Source: Clostridia bacterium (GTDB lineage Bacteria > Bacillota > Clostridia > Oscillospirales > Acutalibacteraceae). From it: a DNA stretch of 63,044 nt. Positions 15,388 through 24,369 of this stretch are shown one piece after another. The notes beneath the pieces were generated by a model. It did not search any database, was not told the DNA's origin, and worked only from the letters and a program-made list of their open reading frames with translations. Both the position numbers and the translations under genes were made by a program. The DNA lies in NCBI GenBank assembly GCA_900768075.1, contig CAAGBN010000004.1:1-63044 (forward strand), given 5' to 3'. Position 1 is the stretch's first letter; each line of letters begins with the position of its first letter.

Positions 15388-16134
15388 TTATCTTAAGCTT
15401 TTTCTTTCTTTTCCCGGGGTAGCCCCGTAATATGCTTTGTATTTAGCTATAAAGTGACTTTCAGAGCAAAAGCCCAACTGATAAGCTATCTGCGAATTTG
15501 AAAGTCCTCTGTTGATAAGTCTGCGGCTTTCACAAAGCTTCTCTCTGAGAATATATTTAGCTATAGTCTCCCCTGTATTCTGTCGGAAGAGCAGGCCGAG
15601 ATGATCCTTTGACACGGAGCAATACTCAGCCACCTGCATAGGAGTGATTTTCTGATAAAGGTTTTCTTCTATATAATGCGCCGCTTTTTTCACTATCGGG
15701 TGGGAGATTTTCTTTCTGCTGTTTTTTGCAACAAGCTCTGCAAGCTCCACAGCCTTTTCAGAAAGATATTCGGCTATATCGGAAACATTCTTCATACTGT
15801 CAATTTTCTGTATGTATTCATCAGACAGTGTGTACGCCTTTATCTCACTGACTCCACCTCTTATGGCAGCTCTTATACCGAGAGTTATACAGCAGACTGC
15901 AAAATACTGCATCTGTCTTAAGTCATTATAGCTCATCCTGCCCACAACTATATTGCTCCATAAGGCAGACATCATCTTCTGTGTGCCCTCAGCGTCACCC
16001 TTTTCTATACAGCCGTAAAATATCACTTCGGTTTCATATGGGGTGTGCTTTTTCTCCGCCTCAAGCAAGGAGTAATAGGAGTCCTTATCGCATTCGGTAA
16101 CAATATTAATATTTTTCTCTGAAAAATCTGTCAT
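15388..16134 (-). CDS. AraC family transcriptional regulator
   Basis: A 248-residue regulator. The N-terminal ~145 residues are a helical effector region I cannot assign. The C-terminal ~100 residues form the double helix-turn-helix: VAEYCSVSKDHLGLLFRQNTGETIAKYI, then NSQIAYQLGFCSESHFIAKYKAYYGATPG, the classic AraC signature. The ATG at 16134 has AGAGGTG at good spacing; a GTG three codons earlier overlaps that site. It is divergent from the GH3 beta-glucosidase gene and most likely activates it. Two direct TGATATAAA repeats in the shared region fit AraC-type binding. Confidence 0.9.
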   Translation of the reverse strand: MTDFSEKNINIVTECDKDSYYSLLEAEKKHTPYETEVIFYGCIEKGDAEGTQKMMSALWSNIVVGRMSYNDLRQMQYFAVCCITLGIRAAIRGGVSEIKAYTLSDEYIQKIDSMKNVSDIAEYLSEKAVELAELVAKNSRKKISHPIVKKAAHYIEENLYQKITPMQVAEYCSVSKDHLGLLFRQNTGETIAKYILREKLCESRRLINRGLSNSQIAYQLGFCSESHFIAKYKAYYGATPGKERKSLR

Positions 16135-16169
16135 AATATTCACCTCTTTTTCATTATATCACTATTTAA

Positions 16170-16216
16170 TGATATAAACAACTATATTTTGATATAAATT
16201 TTATCTTTAATACTAT
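16170..16216 (+). promoter_or_regulatory. GH3 promoter with paired AraC-type direct repeats
   Basis: TGATATAAA occurs at 16170-16178 and again at 16190-16198, exactly 20 bp apart. The second overlaps a weak -35 (TTGATA, 16189-16194), which precedes TACTAT (16211-16216). A suboptimal -35 covered by the proximal half-site is typical of an activator-dependent promoter. Confidence 0.55.
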
Positions 16217-16256
16217 AAAATGAAATAGATAATTTTTATAAAGGAGAAAAGTACCT

Positions 16257-18683
16257 ATGAGCGAAAAAAAATATCAGGAATTACTCCAGCAGATGACTCT
16301 TGAAGAAAAGGCATCTCTTTGTTCAGGTCTTACAAACTGGCTTACTAAGCCTATTACACGTCTCGGCATTCCCTCAGTATGGATGAGCGACGGCCCTCAC
16401 GGTCTGAGAAAGGAAATGCAGACCGGCGGTACAAATATTATGCAGAAGGCTGAAACAGCAACCTGCTTCCCCACTGCAGTTACAACTGCAAGCAGCTGGG
16501 ACCCCGAGCTTTTAGAAGAAGTCGGCTCAATTCTCGCTGACGAAGCTAAGGCTTATAAGGTTACAACTCTTCTCGGCCCCGGTGTCAACATCAAGAGAAG
16601 TCCCCTCTGCGGCAGAAACTTCGAATATATCTCAGAAGATCCCTACCATGCAGCACGTATGGGTGCAGCCTTTGTTCACGGTGTTCAGAAGGAAGGCATC
16701 GGCGTCAGCCTCAAGCATTACTGTGCTAACAATCAGGAGCATATCAGAATGTGCATCGACTCAGTTGTTGACGAGAGAGCTCTTCGTGAAATCTATCTTG
16801 CTCCCTTTGAATATATCGTTAAAACAGAACAGCCCACAACTGTTATGTGCTCATATAACAGACTCGGCGGTACATATCTTTCAGATAACAAGCGTATGCT
16901 TACTGACGTTCTTCGTGGCGAATGGGGTTATAAGGGTATCGTTGTTTCAGACTGGGGTGCAGTAAATGACAGAATCGAAGGCATCAAGGCAGGTCTTGAC
17001 CTTGAAATGCCCGGCAACGGCGGTATGAATGACAGACACATCGTTGAAGCTGTTAAAAACGGCACTCTTGATGAAGCTGAGCTTGATAAGGTTGTTCTTC
17101 GTATGATCAAGTTTGCATTCGACTGCAAAGCACAGGAAGGCAACGGCTATAAAATTGACTTTGAAAAGCATCATCAGATTGCAAGAAAGGCCGCTGCAGA
17201 ATCTGCAGTACTTCTTAAGAATAACGACAATGCACTTCCTCTTGTTCCCAAGCAGAGAGTTGCTGTTATCGGTGCTCTTGCAAAGAACCTGAGATATCAG
17301 GGCGCAGGCTCAAGCCATATCAATCCTCCCAAGACAGTGTCATTCACCGAGGCTATGAGAAATCAGGGTCAGTCCTTCGCTTATGCTCCCGGTTACACTC
17401 TCAAGGGTGACGGATATAACAAAAAGCTTATTGATGAAGCTGTAAAGCTTGCTAAGGGCAAGGATGCAGTTCTTCTCTTCATCGGTCTTACAGACGCTTA
17501 TGAAAGCGAAGGCTTCGACCGTACACATATGAATATTCCCAGAAGCCACAATGTACTTGTAGACGAAATCTCCAAGGTAAATGACAACGTTATCGTTGTA
17601 CTTTCCTGCGGTTCACCCATCAAGATGGATATGTGGGAATGCAAGGTAAAGGCTATTCTCAATATGTACCTTGGCGGTCAGGCAGGCGGCGAAGCTGCAT
17701 ACGATATCATCTATGGCAAGGTTAACCCCAGCGGTAAGCTCGCTGAAACCTTCCCCTTCAACAACGAAGATAATGTTGTTTCAAAATACTTCCCCATGGG
17801 TCCCAGAACTGTTGAGTACCGTGAGAGTATCTTTGTAGGCTACCGTTTCTTTGACAAGGCTAAAAAGGCTGTTCAGTACCCCTTCGGTCACGGTCTTTCA
17901 TACACCAAGTTTGAATATAAGAACATCAAGCTCAGCAGCAAGAAGGTAAAAGAGGGCGAAAAGCTCACCGTTACCTTTACTCTTAAGAATATCGGTGACA
18001 GAGCAGGTGCCGAGGTTGCTCAGGTTTACGTTTGTCCTCCCGAAAGCAAAATCTTCAAGGCTGACCGTGAGCTCAAGGGCTTCCAGAAGGTTTATCTCGA
18101 GCCCGGCGAAAAGAAAAAGGTATCAATCGAGCTTGACGAAAAAGCTTTCAGCTTCTACAATGTCAACATCAACGACTGGCATGCAGAAAGCGGTGAATAT
18201 AAAATCATCGTTGCTGCATCATCAAGAGACAGCCGTCTCTATGACAGCGTTGAGGTTATAACAAACAAGCCCGATGCAGAAGTACCCGACTATTCAGAAA
18301 CAGCTCCCATTTACTATGCAGTTGACACAATGTCAACTATTCCCGAAGCTCAGTTTGAAACCTTACTCGGTTATGCACTGCCCAACAACAGTGCCTTCAA
18401 GAAAGGTGATCTCACTATCAACAACTCAGTTAAGCAGGTTGCAGTAAGCCCCACAGGTAAAGCTCTTTACGGCATACTCAACGTTGGCGCTAAAATAGTT
18501 GCTCTCGGTGCTGAAAACCCCGAAATGATTACAAACTCCGTTAACGACCTTCCTCTTCGCTCATTCAGCGGCTGGACAGGCGGACTTATTTCACAGAAGA
18601 GTGTAGACGGTCTGCTTGATATGTGTAACGGCAAAAAGGGCGGTTTCAAAAAGCTTATAGACGGCTTCAAAAAAGATAAATAA
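16257..18683 (+). CDS. GH3 beta-glucosidase, usual domain order
   Basis: An 808-residue enzyme without a signal peptide, so it probably acts in the cytoplasm on imported beta-linked oligosaccharides. The N-terminal TIM-barrel domain has the substrate motifs SPLCGRNFEYISEDPY and KHYCANNQE, and the nucleophile Asp232 in VVSDWGA. The GH3 C-terminal domain (about 320-560) begins AAESAVLLKNND. An Fn3-like domain runs about 590-665 (FGHGLSYTKFEY lies just before it). A further ~120-residue C-terminal region is unusual and of unknown role. The start has AAGGAG upstream. It is divergent from an AraC regulator. Confidence 0.94.
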   Translation: MSEKKYQELLQQMTLEEKASLCSGLTNWLTKPITRLGIPSVWMSDGPHGLRKEMQTGGTNIMQKAETATCFPTAVTTASSWDPELLEEVGSILADEAKAYKVTTLLGPGVNIKRSPLCGRNFEYISEDPYHAARMGAAFVHGVQKEGIGVSLKHYCANNQEHIRMCIDSVVDERALREIYLAPFEYIVKTEQPTTVMCSYNRLGGTYLSDNKRMLTDVLRGEWGYKGIVVSDWGAVNDRIEGIKAGLDLEMPGNGGMNDRHIVEAVKNGTLDEAELDKVVLRMIKFAFDCKAQEGNGYKIDFEKHHQIARKAAAESAVLLKNNDNALPLVPKQRVAVIGALAKNLRYQGAGSSHINPPKTVSFTEAMRNQGQSFAYAPGYTLKGDGYNKKLIDEAVKLAKGKDAVLLFIGLTDAYESEGFDRTHMNIPRSHNVLVDEISKVNDNVIVVLSCGSPIKMDMWECKVKAILNMYLGGQAGGEAAYDIIYGKVNPSGKLAETFPFNNEDNVVSKYFPMGPRTVEYRESIFVGYRFFDKAKKAVQYPFGHGLSYTKFEYKNIKLSSKKVKEGEKLTVTFTLKNIGDRAGAEVAQVYVCPPESKIFKADRELKGFQKVYLEPGEKKKVSIELDEKAFSFYNVNINDWHAESGEYKIIVAASSRDSRLYDSVEVITNKPDAEVPDYSETAPIYYAVDTMSTIPEAQFETLLGYALPNNSAFKKGDLTINNSVKQVAVSPTGKALYGILNVGAKIVALGAENPEMITNSVNDLPLRSFSGWTGGLISQKSVDGLLDMCNGKKGGFKKLIDGFKKDK

Positions 18684-18690
18684 TTATAAT

Positions 18691-18718
18691 CGGACTGCTC
18701 AATACTAAGAGCAGTCCG
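18691..18718. other. Intergenic hairpin between GH3 and TlpA-like gene
   Basis: CGGACTGCTC / GAGCAGTCCG forms a perfect 10-bp stem, but no T run follows on either strand. It may stabilise the GH3 transcript's 3' end or allow partial read-through into the next gene. Confidence 0.5.
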
Positions 18719-18741
18719 AAACTCAATGAGGTGAACAGATT

Positions 18742-19323
18742 ATGAAAAAGGCTTTAGCTCTTATTTTTGCAATTATTATGGTTGTTACCTGCTTTACAGC
18801 CTGCGGAAACACAGAAGACTCTTCAGGCGTTTTTAAAATTCCCGAAGAAAGTCTCGACGGTGTTGAATACGGCTCATTCTCTGAGTTTACTGCAATCGAC
18901 CTTAACGGCAAAAAGGTTACGGAAAAGATTTTCAAGGGCAAAAAGCTGACTATGATTAACATCTGGGCAACATTCTGCGGTCCCTGCATAAATGAGATGC
19001 CCTCCCTTGCTGCTCTTAACAAGGAATATGCCGACAAGGATTTCCAGGTTATCGGCATTGTCTGCGACGTAAACTATTCAGGTGGCGGCTATGATTCCTC
19101 ACTTTATCAGACTGCCGTTGAGATAACCGAATATACGGGTGCCGACTACACTAATCTTCTTCCAAGTAATTCACTCGATTTTATCAAGCTCAGAGAGGTT
19201 TACAGTGTACCCGAAACAATCTTCGTTGACGAAAACGGCAACGTTATCGCTCAAAATTACGTCGGCTCAAGAAGCTACGAGAGCTGGAAAGCTATCGTCG
19301 ACAGCATCTTAGCTGAAATGTAA
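18742..19323 (+). CDS. TlpA/ResA-like thioredoxin-fold lipoprotein
   Basis: A 193-residue exported thiol-disulfide protein. The signal peptide ends in a lipobox (TCFTAC, Cys at residue 22), so it is anchored to the outer face of the membrane. The thioredoxin-like domain starts near residue 50 (FTAIDLNGKKVTEKIFKGK), and the active site is in INIWATFCGPCINEMPSL (C-G-P-C). The cis-proline region appears as VYSVPETIFVDENGNVI. This is the AhpC-TSA/TlpA pattern of extracytoplasmic redox proteins. No dedicated redox partner is encoded nearby. Confidence 0.9.
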   Translation: MKKALALIFAIIMVVTCFTACGNTEDSSGVFKIPEESLDGVEYGSFSEFTAIDLNGKKVTEKIFKGKKLTMINIWATFCGPCINEMPSLAALNKEYADKDFQVIGIVCDVNYSGGGYDSSLYQTAVEITEYTGADYTNLLPSNSLDFIKLREVYSVPETIFVDENGNVIAQNYVGSRSYESWKAIVDSILAEM

Positions 19324-19336
19324 GGATAAAAAAATA

Positions 19337-19371
19337 AAGGCTATGGCTTAATCAATAAGCCGTAGCCTTTT
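19337..19371. terminator. Bidirectional terminator
   Basis: A 14-bp stem (AAGGCTATGGCTTA / TAAGCCGTAGCCTT) lies between convergent genes. The plus strand continues TTTT, and the minus strand continues into a longer T-rich run. Confidence 0.8.
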
Positions 19372-20060
19372 CAGTTATGGAAAAATATTCTCTTATAAAG
19401 CTTGGTAACAACTGTACTTCTGCTACCGCTTCTGAAGCTTCTCTCGAAAGACTCTTTATTGTTTACTCTGCAATACATTACGGGGATATCTACAAATTCC
19501 GTTTTGCCGAAGACACAACCTAAAATTCCTATCCATTGAGAAATAACAGGCACACTTCTCGGAATTGGCATAATCCTTTTGAGAAGCTTTCTGTCTATTG
19601 CCATACAGCTGATAAGAAAGCTGTTTCTGTAAATATTCAGCGCAGGATTTTTATTTACACTATATTTATCAAAGAAAGAATAATCTGTTATAGTAAGACT
19701 GCTGTCGGTTATATACGCATTGTGTACCACAAGGTCTGCACCTTTGTCAAAGGCCTCTGTTACCCTTTTGACCTTATCGGGTAACCAGACATCCTTGCAG
19801 TCGCAGAAGAAAAGCTTGTCGCCCTTGCTGTGTCTTATTGCATTGACAAGATTAGCCGTACTGCCTTTGTTTTTGCCCTCGACCCATATGACTCTGCTGT
19901 CTTCGGCGGCAATTTTTTTAACTATAAGCTCGGTGATTCCGCCGGGTCTGTCGTCAGAAACTATAATTTCATCAGAATAGCTGATTTGTGAAAGAACAGA
20001 CATTATCTGCTCATAAATGTGCTTACTGCCTTTTCCCACTGCTAAAATTACAGATATCAA
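19371..20060 (-). CDS. Family 2 glycosyltransferase
   Basis: A 229-residue GT-A enzyme that transfers a sugar from a nucleotide donor, probably to a surface glycan. It shows the N-terminal ISVILAVGKGSKHIYEQIMSVL, the donor-site Asp pair in EIIVSDDRPGG, and the metal-site-like FFCDCKDVW in place of the usual DxD. It is somewhat short and has no membrane segment. The start codon is TTG at 20060, set by an unusually strong AGGAGGTGG site seven bases upstream; no ATG alternative exists. It is a lone gene; the acceptor is unknown. Confidence 0.85.
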   Translation of the reverse strand: MISVILAVGKGSKHIYEQIMSVLSQISYSDEIIVSDDRPGGITELIVKKIAAEDSRVIWVEGKNKGSTANLVNAIRHSKGDKLFFCDCKDVWLPDKVKRVTEAFDKGADLVVHNAYITDSSLTITDYSFFDKYSVNKNPALNIYRNSFLISCMAIDRKLLKRIMPIPRSVPVISQWIGILGCVFGKTEFVDIPVMYCRVNNKESFERSFRSGSRSTVVTKLYKRIFFHN

Positions 20061-20249
20061 AATGCCACCTCCTGCAAAAATGTAAAGATATTATATCATT
20101 TTCTTTTGTTTTTTACAATAATTAGAAAATTTTTTTGAAAAAAATTGAAAAAAGAGCAAATATTTCACATAGTTTTTACATTCGTATGTTATACTGCCCA
20201 CAGTAATACTGTATCATTACGTATATTTTAACTTGGAGGTGACATTCAG

Positions 20250-21395
20250 ATGAAGCATATATCAATTAAAAAGATAAGCTTATGGGCACTTATCTGTGCT
20301 GTGCTTTGCTGTTTATCTGCATCTGTCTGTCTCGCTGTTTCAGCACCTGCTCAGGTTGAAAATCTCAAGGCTAAGCCGTCAGCTACTTCGGTTACTCTCA
20401 CTTGGACTAAGGTTAAAAACTGTGACGGTTATTCGGTATTCTACTACTCCCCCTCGAGCGAAAAATACACCTTTATAAAAAGTGTTACCGATAACGAATG
20501 CAAGGTAATGGGTCTTGATGAGGGTGAAACATATCACTTCGCGGTTCAGAGCTATAATAACGATGAAAGCAACAAGCTTTACGGCAATGTTTCGGAATAT
20601 GTCAAAACCACCACCAAGATTGAGCCCCTTGACAAAGTAAAAGACCTCGAATATTCAGGTCTTACAAATAACAAGGTCAAGCTTTCATGGAGCAAGATTG
20701 ACGACGCCAAATATGCAGTGTATTTTTATGATGCAGACACTAAAAAATACACCCTGATTTCAAACACAAATACTGCTTCTCTTACAGTTAAGGATCTCGA
20801 CGCTGAAACGACATACCGTTTTGCAGTCAGAGCCTTTAAAAAGGTCGGTGGTAAAAACCACTACGGTGATTACTCAGCCAAGCTTAAGGTTACAACTCAG
20901 GCACCTGCCTTAAAGATAAAAGAAGCCCGCAAGCTTTTCGATGCGGCTATCGACGTTTATATGAAGTGGGTTTATTCCTGTTCATATACTTCCAATGACT
21001 ATATTACCCGTACCTTCTACGGTATGCCTTGCAGGTTTGCTCTTGTAAACCACCCCGATGTCAAGTCAAAGGATGATATCGAAAAACTGCTCAGCAAATA
21101 TTTTGCAAAAGAGCTCTATGAAAACGAGCTTTACTTCTACATTGAGGTCGGTGACAAGCTTTATTATTATGCTGAGGGTGGTGCAGGCGACCCCGATAAG
21201 GGTACAAAGCATTACACAGAAGCTCTCAAAAAGATTAACCACAAGAAGTACAGATATACTCTTACCCCGACATATTATCCCAAATTTGAAACCGAAAACA
21301 GCCCCAAAAGCTTTGTGTTTACCATAACAAGAAAAGACGGCAGATGGATATTCGATGAAAAATTCTACACCTGCTGTGCAAAAATAAAGGATTGA
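20250..21395 (+). CDS. Secreted protein with two Fn3 domains and an unknown C-terminal domain
   Basis: A 381-residue exported protein with a signal peptide (residues 1-32). Two fibronectin type III domains follow: about 34-122 (VTLTWTKVKNCDGYSVFYYS; TYHFAVQSYN) and 126-216 (VKLSWSKIDDAKYAVYFYD; TYRFAVRAF). They are joined by a short KTTTK linker. The last ~150 residues (YMKWVYSCSYTSNDYI... to DGRWIFDEKFYTCC) form a separate domain that I do not recognise. It may be a surface-binding or cell-wall protein; no catalytic motif is visible. The start has GGAGGTG in front and the gene ends at its own terminator. Confidence 0.8.
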   Translation: MKHISIKKISLWALICAVLCCLSASVCLAVSAPAQVENLKAKPSATSVTLTWTKVKNCDGYSVFYYSPSSEKYTFIKSVTDNECKVMGLDEGETYHFAVQSYNNDESNKLYGNVSEYVKTTTKIEPLDKVKDLEYSGLTNNKVKLSWSKIDDAKYAVYFYDADTKKYTLISNTNTASLTVKDLDAETTYRFAVRAFKKVGGKNHYGDYSAKLKVTTQAPALKIKEARKLFDAAIDVYMKWVYSCSYTSNDYITRTFYGMPCRFALVNHPDVKSKDDIEKLLSKYFAKELYENELYFYIEVGDKLYYYAEGGAGDPDKGTKHYTEALKKINHKKYRYTLTPTYYPKFETENSPKSFVFTITRKDGRWIFDEKFYTCCAKIKD

Positions 21396-21397
21396 TG

Positions 21398-21440
21398 ACT
21401 GCCCGAATTCAAAAAAAGAATCAGGGCAGTTTCTTTTTTC
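21398..21440 (+). terminator. Terminator of the Fn3 gene
   Basis: ACTGCCCGAATTC / GAATCAGGGCAGT stem with an A-rich loop, then TTTCTTTTTT. Confidence 0.85.
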
Positions 21441-21442
21441 TC

Positions 21443-21471
21443 TTGATTTAGATTTCCTACAGTGATATAAT
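21443..21471 (+). promoter_or_regulatory. murD promoter
   Basis: TTGATT (21443-21448), 17 bp, TATAAT (21466-21471), about 30 bp before the murD start codon. Confidence 0.7.
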
Positions 21472-21502
21472 ATATCGACACTTCATACCAGGAGGCTTAA
21501 GT

Positions 21503-22852
21503 ATGAAAAACTATCTTATTGTCGGTGCAGGCAGAAGCGGTATCGCCGCAGGTAAAATGCTCCTTCAGCTTGGTGAAAGCTTCACCGTATACGATGCCAA
21601 TAAAGAGCTTGACACATCTAAAATTTCTCAGCAGATTTCATCTCAGAGGGATATACCATTTCTTTTAGGAGAGGTTTCAAAGCAGGAGCTTGCAGACTTC
21701 GATATCTGTGTTGTCTCCCCCGGTGTACCTCTTGATACACCCATAATGAAAGCTGTTGCCGAATGCGATATACCCGTTTACAGTGAAATAGAGCTTGCTT
21801 ATCTTTACGATAAGGGCAGTATTATTGCCATTACAGGTACCAACGGCAAAACCACCACGACCTCACTTGTATACGAAATAATGCGCGAATACGACAGTGA
21901 TACCCTGCTTGTGGGCAATATAGAGATACCTTATACAGGTCTTGCTCTGACCTCTAAGGACGGTGGTACTACCGTTGCTGAAATCAGCTCATTCCAGCTT
22001 GAAACTATGATAACCTTCAGACCTAAGGTCAGTGCAATTCTTAATATCACACCCGACCACCTTGACCGTCATAAGACTATGGAAAACTATGCTGACATCA
22101 AAAAGAGCATCGCTAAAAATCAGGGCGAAAATGACTTCTGCATTCTCAATTATGAAGACCCCTATCTGCAGAATCTCAGCAACGATATTAGTTGTAAGGC
22201 TGTTTATTTTTCAGCATACAGAGTCCTTGATAACGGTTGGTACTATAAAGACGGCACAATTTATGAAAGCGAAAACGGCTCTTCAAAGCCCTTTATCAAC
22301 GTCGATGAAACCAATCTTGTAGGTCTTCACAACTACGAAAATATAATGGCTGCTGCAGCTATGGCTAAAAGCTATGGTGTGCCCGATGAAACAATCAAAT
22401 CAGCTATAAGAAAATTCAGAGCTGTTGAACACAGAATCGAATACGTTGCCACAAAGAAAGGCGTAAAATATTACAACGACTCTAAGGGTACCAACACTGA
22501 TGCTGCAATAAAGGCAGTTGATGCTATGCCAAGCACCACAGTGCTTATCGGTGGCGGTTACGACAAAAACGCCGACTTCAGTGAATGGGTCAGCCACTTC
22601 CCCGGCAAGGTCAGAAAGCTTGTGCTTATCGGTCAGACTGCCGAAAAAATCGCAAAGGCCTGCGATGATATAAGCTTCAGCGACTACTGCTTTGCTGAGG
22701 ATCTTGAACAGGCAGTTAAAATCTGCGCTGAGTCTGCCAAAGAGGGAGATTGCTGTCTGCTGTCCCCTGCCTGTGCAAGCTGGGGTATGTTCAAATGCTA
22801 TCAGCAGCGCGGCGATATGTTCAAGGAATATGTAAAAGCATTGGAAGAATAA
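21503..22852 (+). CDS. murD: UDP-N-acetylmuramoylalanine--D-glutamate ligase
   Basis: A 449-residue cytoplasmic ATP-dependent ligase that adds D-glutamate to UDP-MurNAc-L-Ala in peptidoglycan synthesis. The N-terminal Rossmann-like domain begins YLIVGAGRSGIAAGKML. The ATP loop is GTNGKTTTTS (112-121), followed by the Mur ligase motifs ILNITPDHLDRH and VGLHNYENIMAAAA. The C-terminal domain carries HRIEYV and YNDSKGTNTDAA. Length is normal. The ribosome binding site is AGGAGG. It is outside any dcw cluster here and apparently monocistronic. Confidence 0.97.
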   Translation: MKNYLIVGAGRSGIAAGKMLLQLGESFTVYDANKELDTSKISQQISSQRDIPFLLGEVSKQELADFDICVVSPGVPLDTPIMKAVAECDIPVYSEIELAYLYDKGSIIAITGTNGKTTTTSLVYEIMREYDSDTLLVGNIEIPYTGLALTSKDGGTTVAEISSFQLETMITFRPKVSAILNITPDHLDRHKTMENYADIKKSIAKNQGENDFCILNYEDPYLQNLSNDISCKAVYFSAYRVLDNGWYYKDGTIYESENGSSKPFINVDETNLVGLHNYENIMAAAAMAKSYGVPDETIKSAIRKFRAVEHRIEYVATKKGVKYYNDSKGTNTDAAIKAVDAMPSTTVLIGGGYDKNADFSEWVSHFPGKVRKLVLIGQTAEKIAKACDDISFSDYCFAEDLEQAVKICAESAKEGDCCLLSPACASWGMFKCYQQRGDMFKEYVKALEE

Positions 22853-22855
22853 CAG

Positions 22856-22907
22856 CGTGTTTTGATTACTTTTCCACGCCAGGAAAAGTAATGCCACGCG
22901 GCGAGCG
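22856..22907. repeat. TTACTTTT palindrome family, copy R2
   Basis: ATTACTTTTCC / GGAAAAGTAAT stem with a six-base loop, then GCCACGCGGCGAGCG, the inverted form of the family's GC-rich head. It lies directly after murD. Confidence 0.7.
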
Positions 22908-22917
22908 AAATAAATTA

Positions 22918-22948
22918 AGACAGTCTGATTTTCAGTTCAGACTGTCTT
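22918..22948. terminator. Bidirectional terminator between murD and the MgtC-like gene
   Basis: AGACAGTCTGA / TTCAGACTGTCT stem followed by TTTTAGTTTT on the plus strand. It separates convergent genes. Confidence 0.75.
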
Positions 22949-22963
22949 TTAGTTTTATAAATA

Positions 22964-23686
22964 TCAATCAATATAAAGGTCTCTTATACCTTCTAAAGCT
23001 CTGATTGCCGAGATAGTCATATTGAGACTTTCCTCATCCTTAGGGAAGACTATTGCTTTCATAACAATAGAGTCACTCTTTCTTTTAGCTGAAACACTGT
23101 CAGCATAAAGCACCTCCAGAGTGTGCAGGTTGCCACCGTAACGCTTGATGATAGCACCGATATCCGCAGCCTGACGTGAAAGGTTGTCAGCCTCAATATA
23201 GAGATTTCTTGAGGGGTTACCCTTAGCAACAAATCTTTTAAGAGTGTTGAGTGTGATATAAATAACCAGTGTTGTCACAAGAGCACCGATATAGTATCCC
23301 GCACCGACTGCAAGACCGATACAGGAAACAGCCCAGAGAGATGCCGCTGTAGTAAGACCTTTTACGCTGAAGCCCTCTCGAAGAATTGTACCTGCACCAA
23401 GGAAACCGATACCGCTGATAACCTGAGCGCCGAGTCTTGTGGGGTCAACTGTCACCATTCCCTGATACTCAAGGAAAACATATTTTGAAGTCATCATAAC
23501 AAGAGTTGAGCCGACAGCCACAAGAATATGAGTTCTGAAGCCTGCAGGTCTGTGAGAATGCTCTCGCTCAAAACCGATAACACCGCTGAAGATTACAGCA
23601 AGCACCATCTTGATGACTGCATCAATTGTATACTGAACAGCATCAATATTATAAATATCAAGGATAAAATCCTTTACGGTATCCAC
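22964..23686 (-). CDS. MgtC/SapB family membrane protein
   Basis: A 240-residue protein. The N-terminal ~150 residues hold about four transmembrane helices with the MgtC/SapB motifs GVIGFEREHSHRPAGFRTHILVA, LVMMTS and AQVISGIGFLGAGTILR. The C-terminal ~80 residues form a soluble ACT-like region (RNLYIEADN..., IRALEGIRDLYID). Family members are linked to magnesium limitation and to modulation of ATP synthase, but the molecular role is debated. I place the start at the GTG at 23686, six bases after AGGGGG; a TTG seven codons upstream is less well supported. Confidence 0.9.
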   Translation of the reverse strand: MDTVKDFILDIYNIDAVQYTIDAVIKMVLAVIFSGVIGFEREHSHRPAGFRTHILVAVGSTLVMMTSKYVFLEYQGMVTVDPTRLGAQVISGIGFLGAGTILREGFSVKGLTTAASLWAVSCIGLAVGAGYYIGALVTTLVIYITLNTLKRFVAKGNPSRNLYIEADNLSRQAADIGAIIKRYGGNLHTLEVLYADSVSAKRKSDSIVMKAIVFPKDEESLNMTISAIRALEGIRDLYID

Positions 23687-23793
23687 AATATGCCCCCTTT
23701 CATTCAAATAACCTATATATTATATCACTACTTGAAATAAAATGCAAACTATTTTTTTAAATATAAATATAATCTTACAATTAATAATTTTGC

Positions 23794-23822
23794 TTGATTA
23801 TAGAGAGACTATGATGTATAAT
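23794..23822 (+). promoter_or_regulatory. Promoter of zapA-U32 peptidase
   Basis: TTGATT (23794-23799), 17 bp, TATAAT (23817-23822). A ~115-bp leader with no recognisable structure follows before the zapA start. Confidence 0.7.
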
Positions 23823-23937
23823 ATATAGTGTATATTTATGGGTTGTCAAAGTGGCAGTAAGAGAGCGTTTTTTCGGCACTGCGCTTCGACATAATTCATA
23901 ATCCTAAGTTTATAATTCGCTGAAAGGATTGATATAA

Positions 23938-24369
23938 ATGGCAGCAAACAAAATCAAACTTTATATTGCAGGCGTCGAGTATTCCATTATCACAGAGGAT
24001 GATGTGAAATACGTTCAGGAGCTTGGTCGTGACCTTGACAGAGCACTTACCAAGATTATGAAAGAAAGCCCCCGCCTTTCAACAACTCAGGCAGCAGTTC
24101 TTGCAGCTCTGAGCTATGCTGATGAATGCAAAAAAGCTTCGGATTCTGCTGACAGACTCCGTGAGCAGATCAAGGATTATCTTGATGATGCTTCAAACGC
24201 TAAGAGCAAGGCTGACTGGGCAAGACACGAGCTTGAAGAAGCAAAGCGTCAGGTAGAAGCTCTTTCCATCGACAACGGCAGACTCAGAGCAGAGCTCAAC
24301 GCTGTTCTCGGTGCTGTATCCGCGCCTAAAAACAATAAGGTTATTCCAATAAACGGCGATGAAAAATAA
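23938..24369 (+). CDS. zapA: Cell division protein ZapA-like
   Basis: A 143-residue protein. The N-terminal globular part (KIKLYIAGVEYSIITEDDVKYVQELGRDLDRAL) matches ZapA, which binds FtsZ and bundles its filaments at midcell. The rest is a long coiled coil (about residues 75-125), and the tail is rich in Asn and Lys. The gene overlaps the start of the U32 peptidase gene by 11 bp, a pairing often seen in Clostridia. The ribosome binding site is AAAGGA. Confidence 0.85.
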   Translation: MAANKIKLYIAGVEYSIITEDDVKYVQELGRDLDRALTKIMKESPRLSTTQAAVLAALSYADECKKASDSADRLREQIKDYLDDASNAKSKADWARHELEEAKRQVEALSIDNGRLRAELNAVLGAVSAPKNNKVIPINGDEK

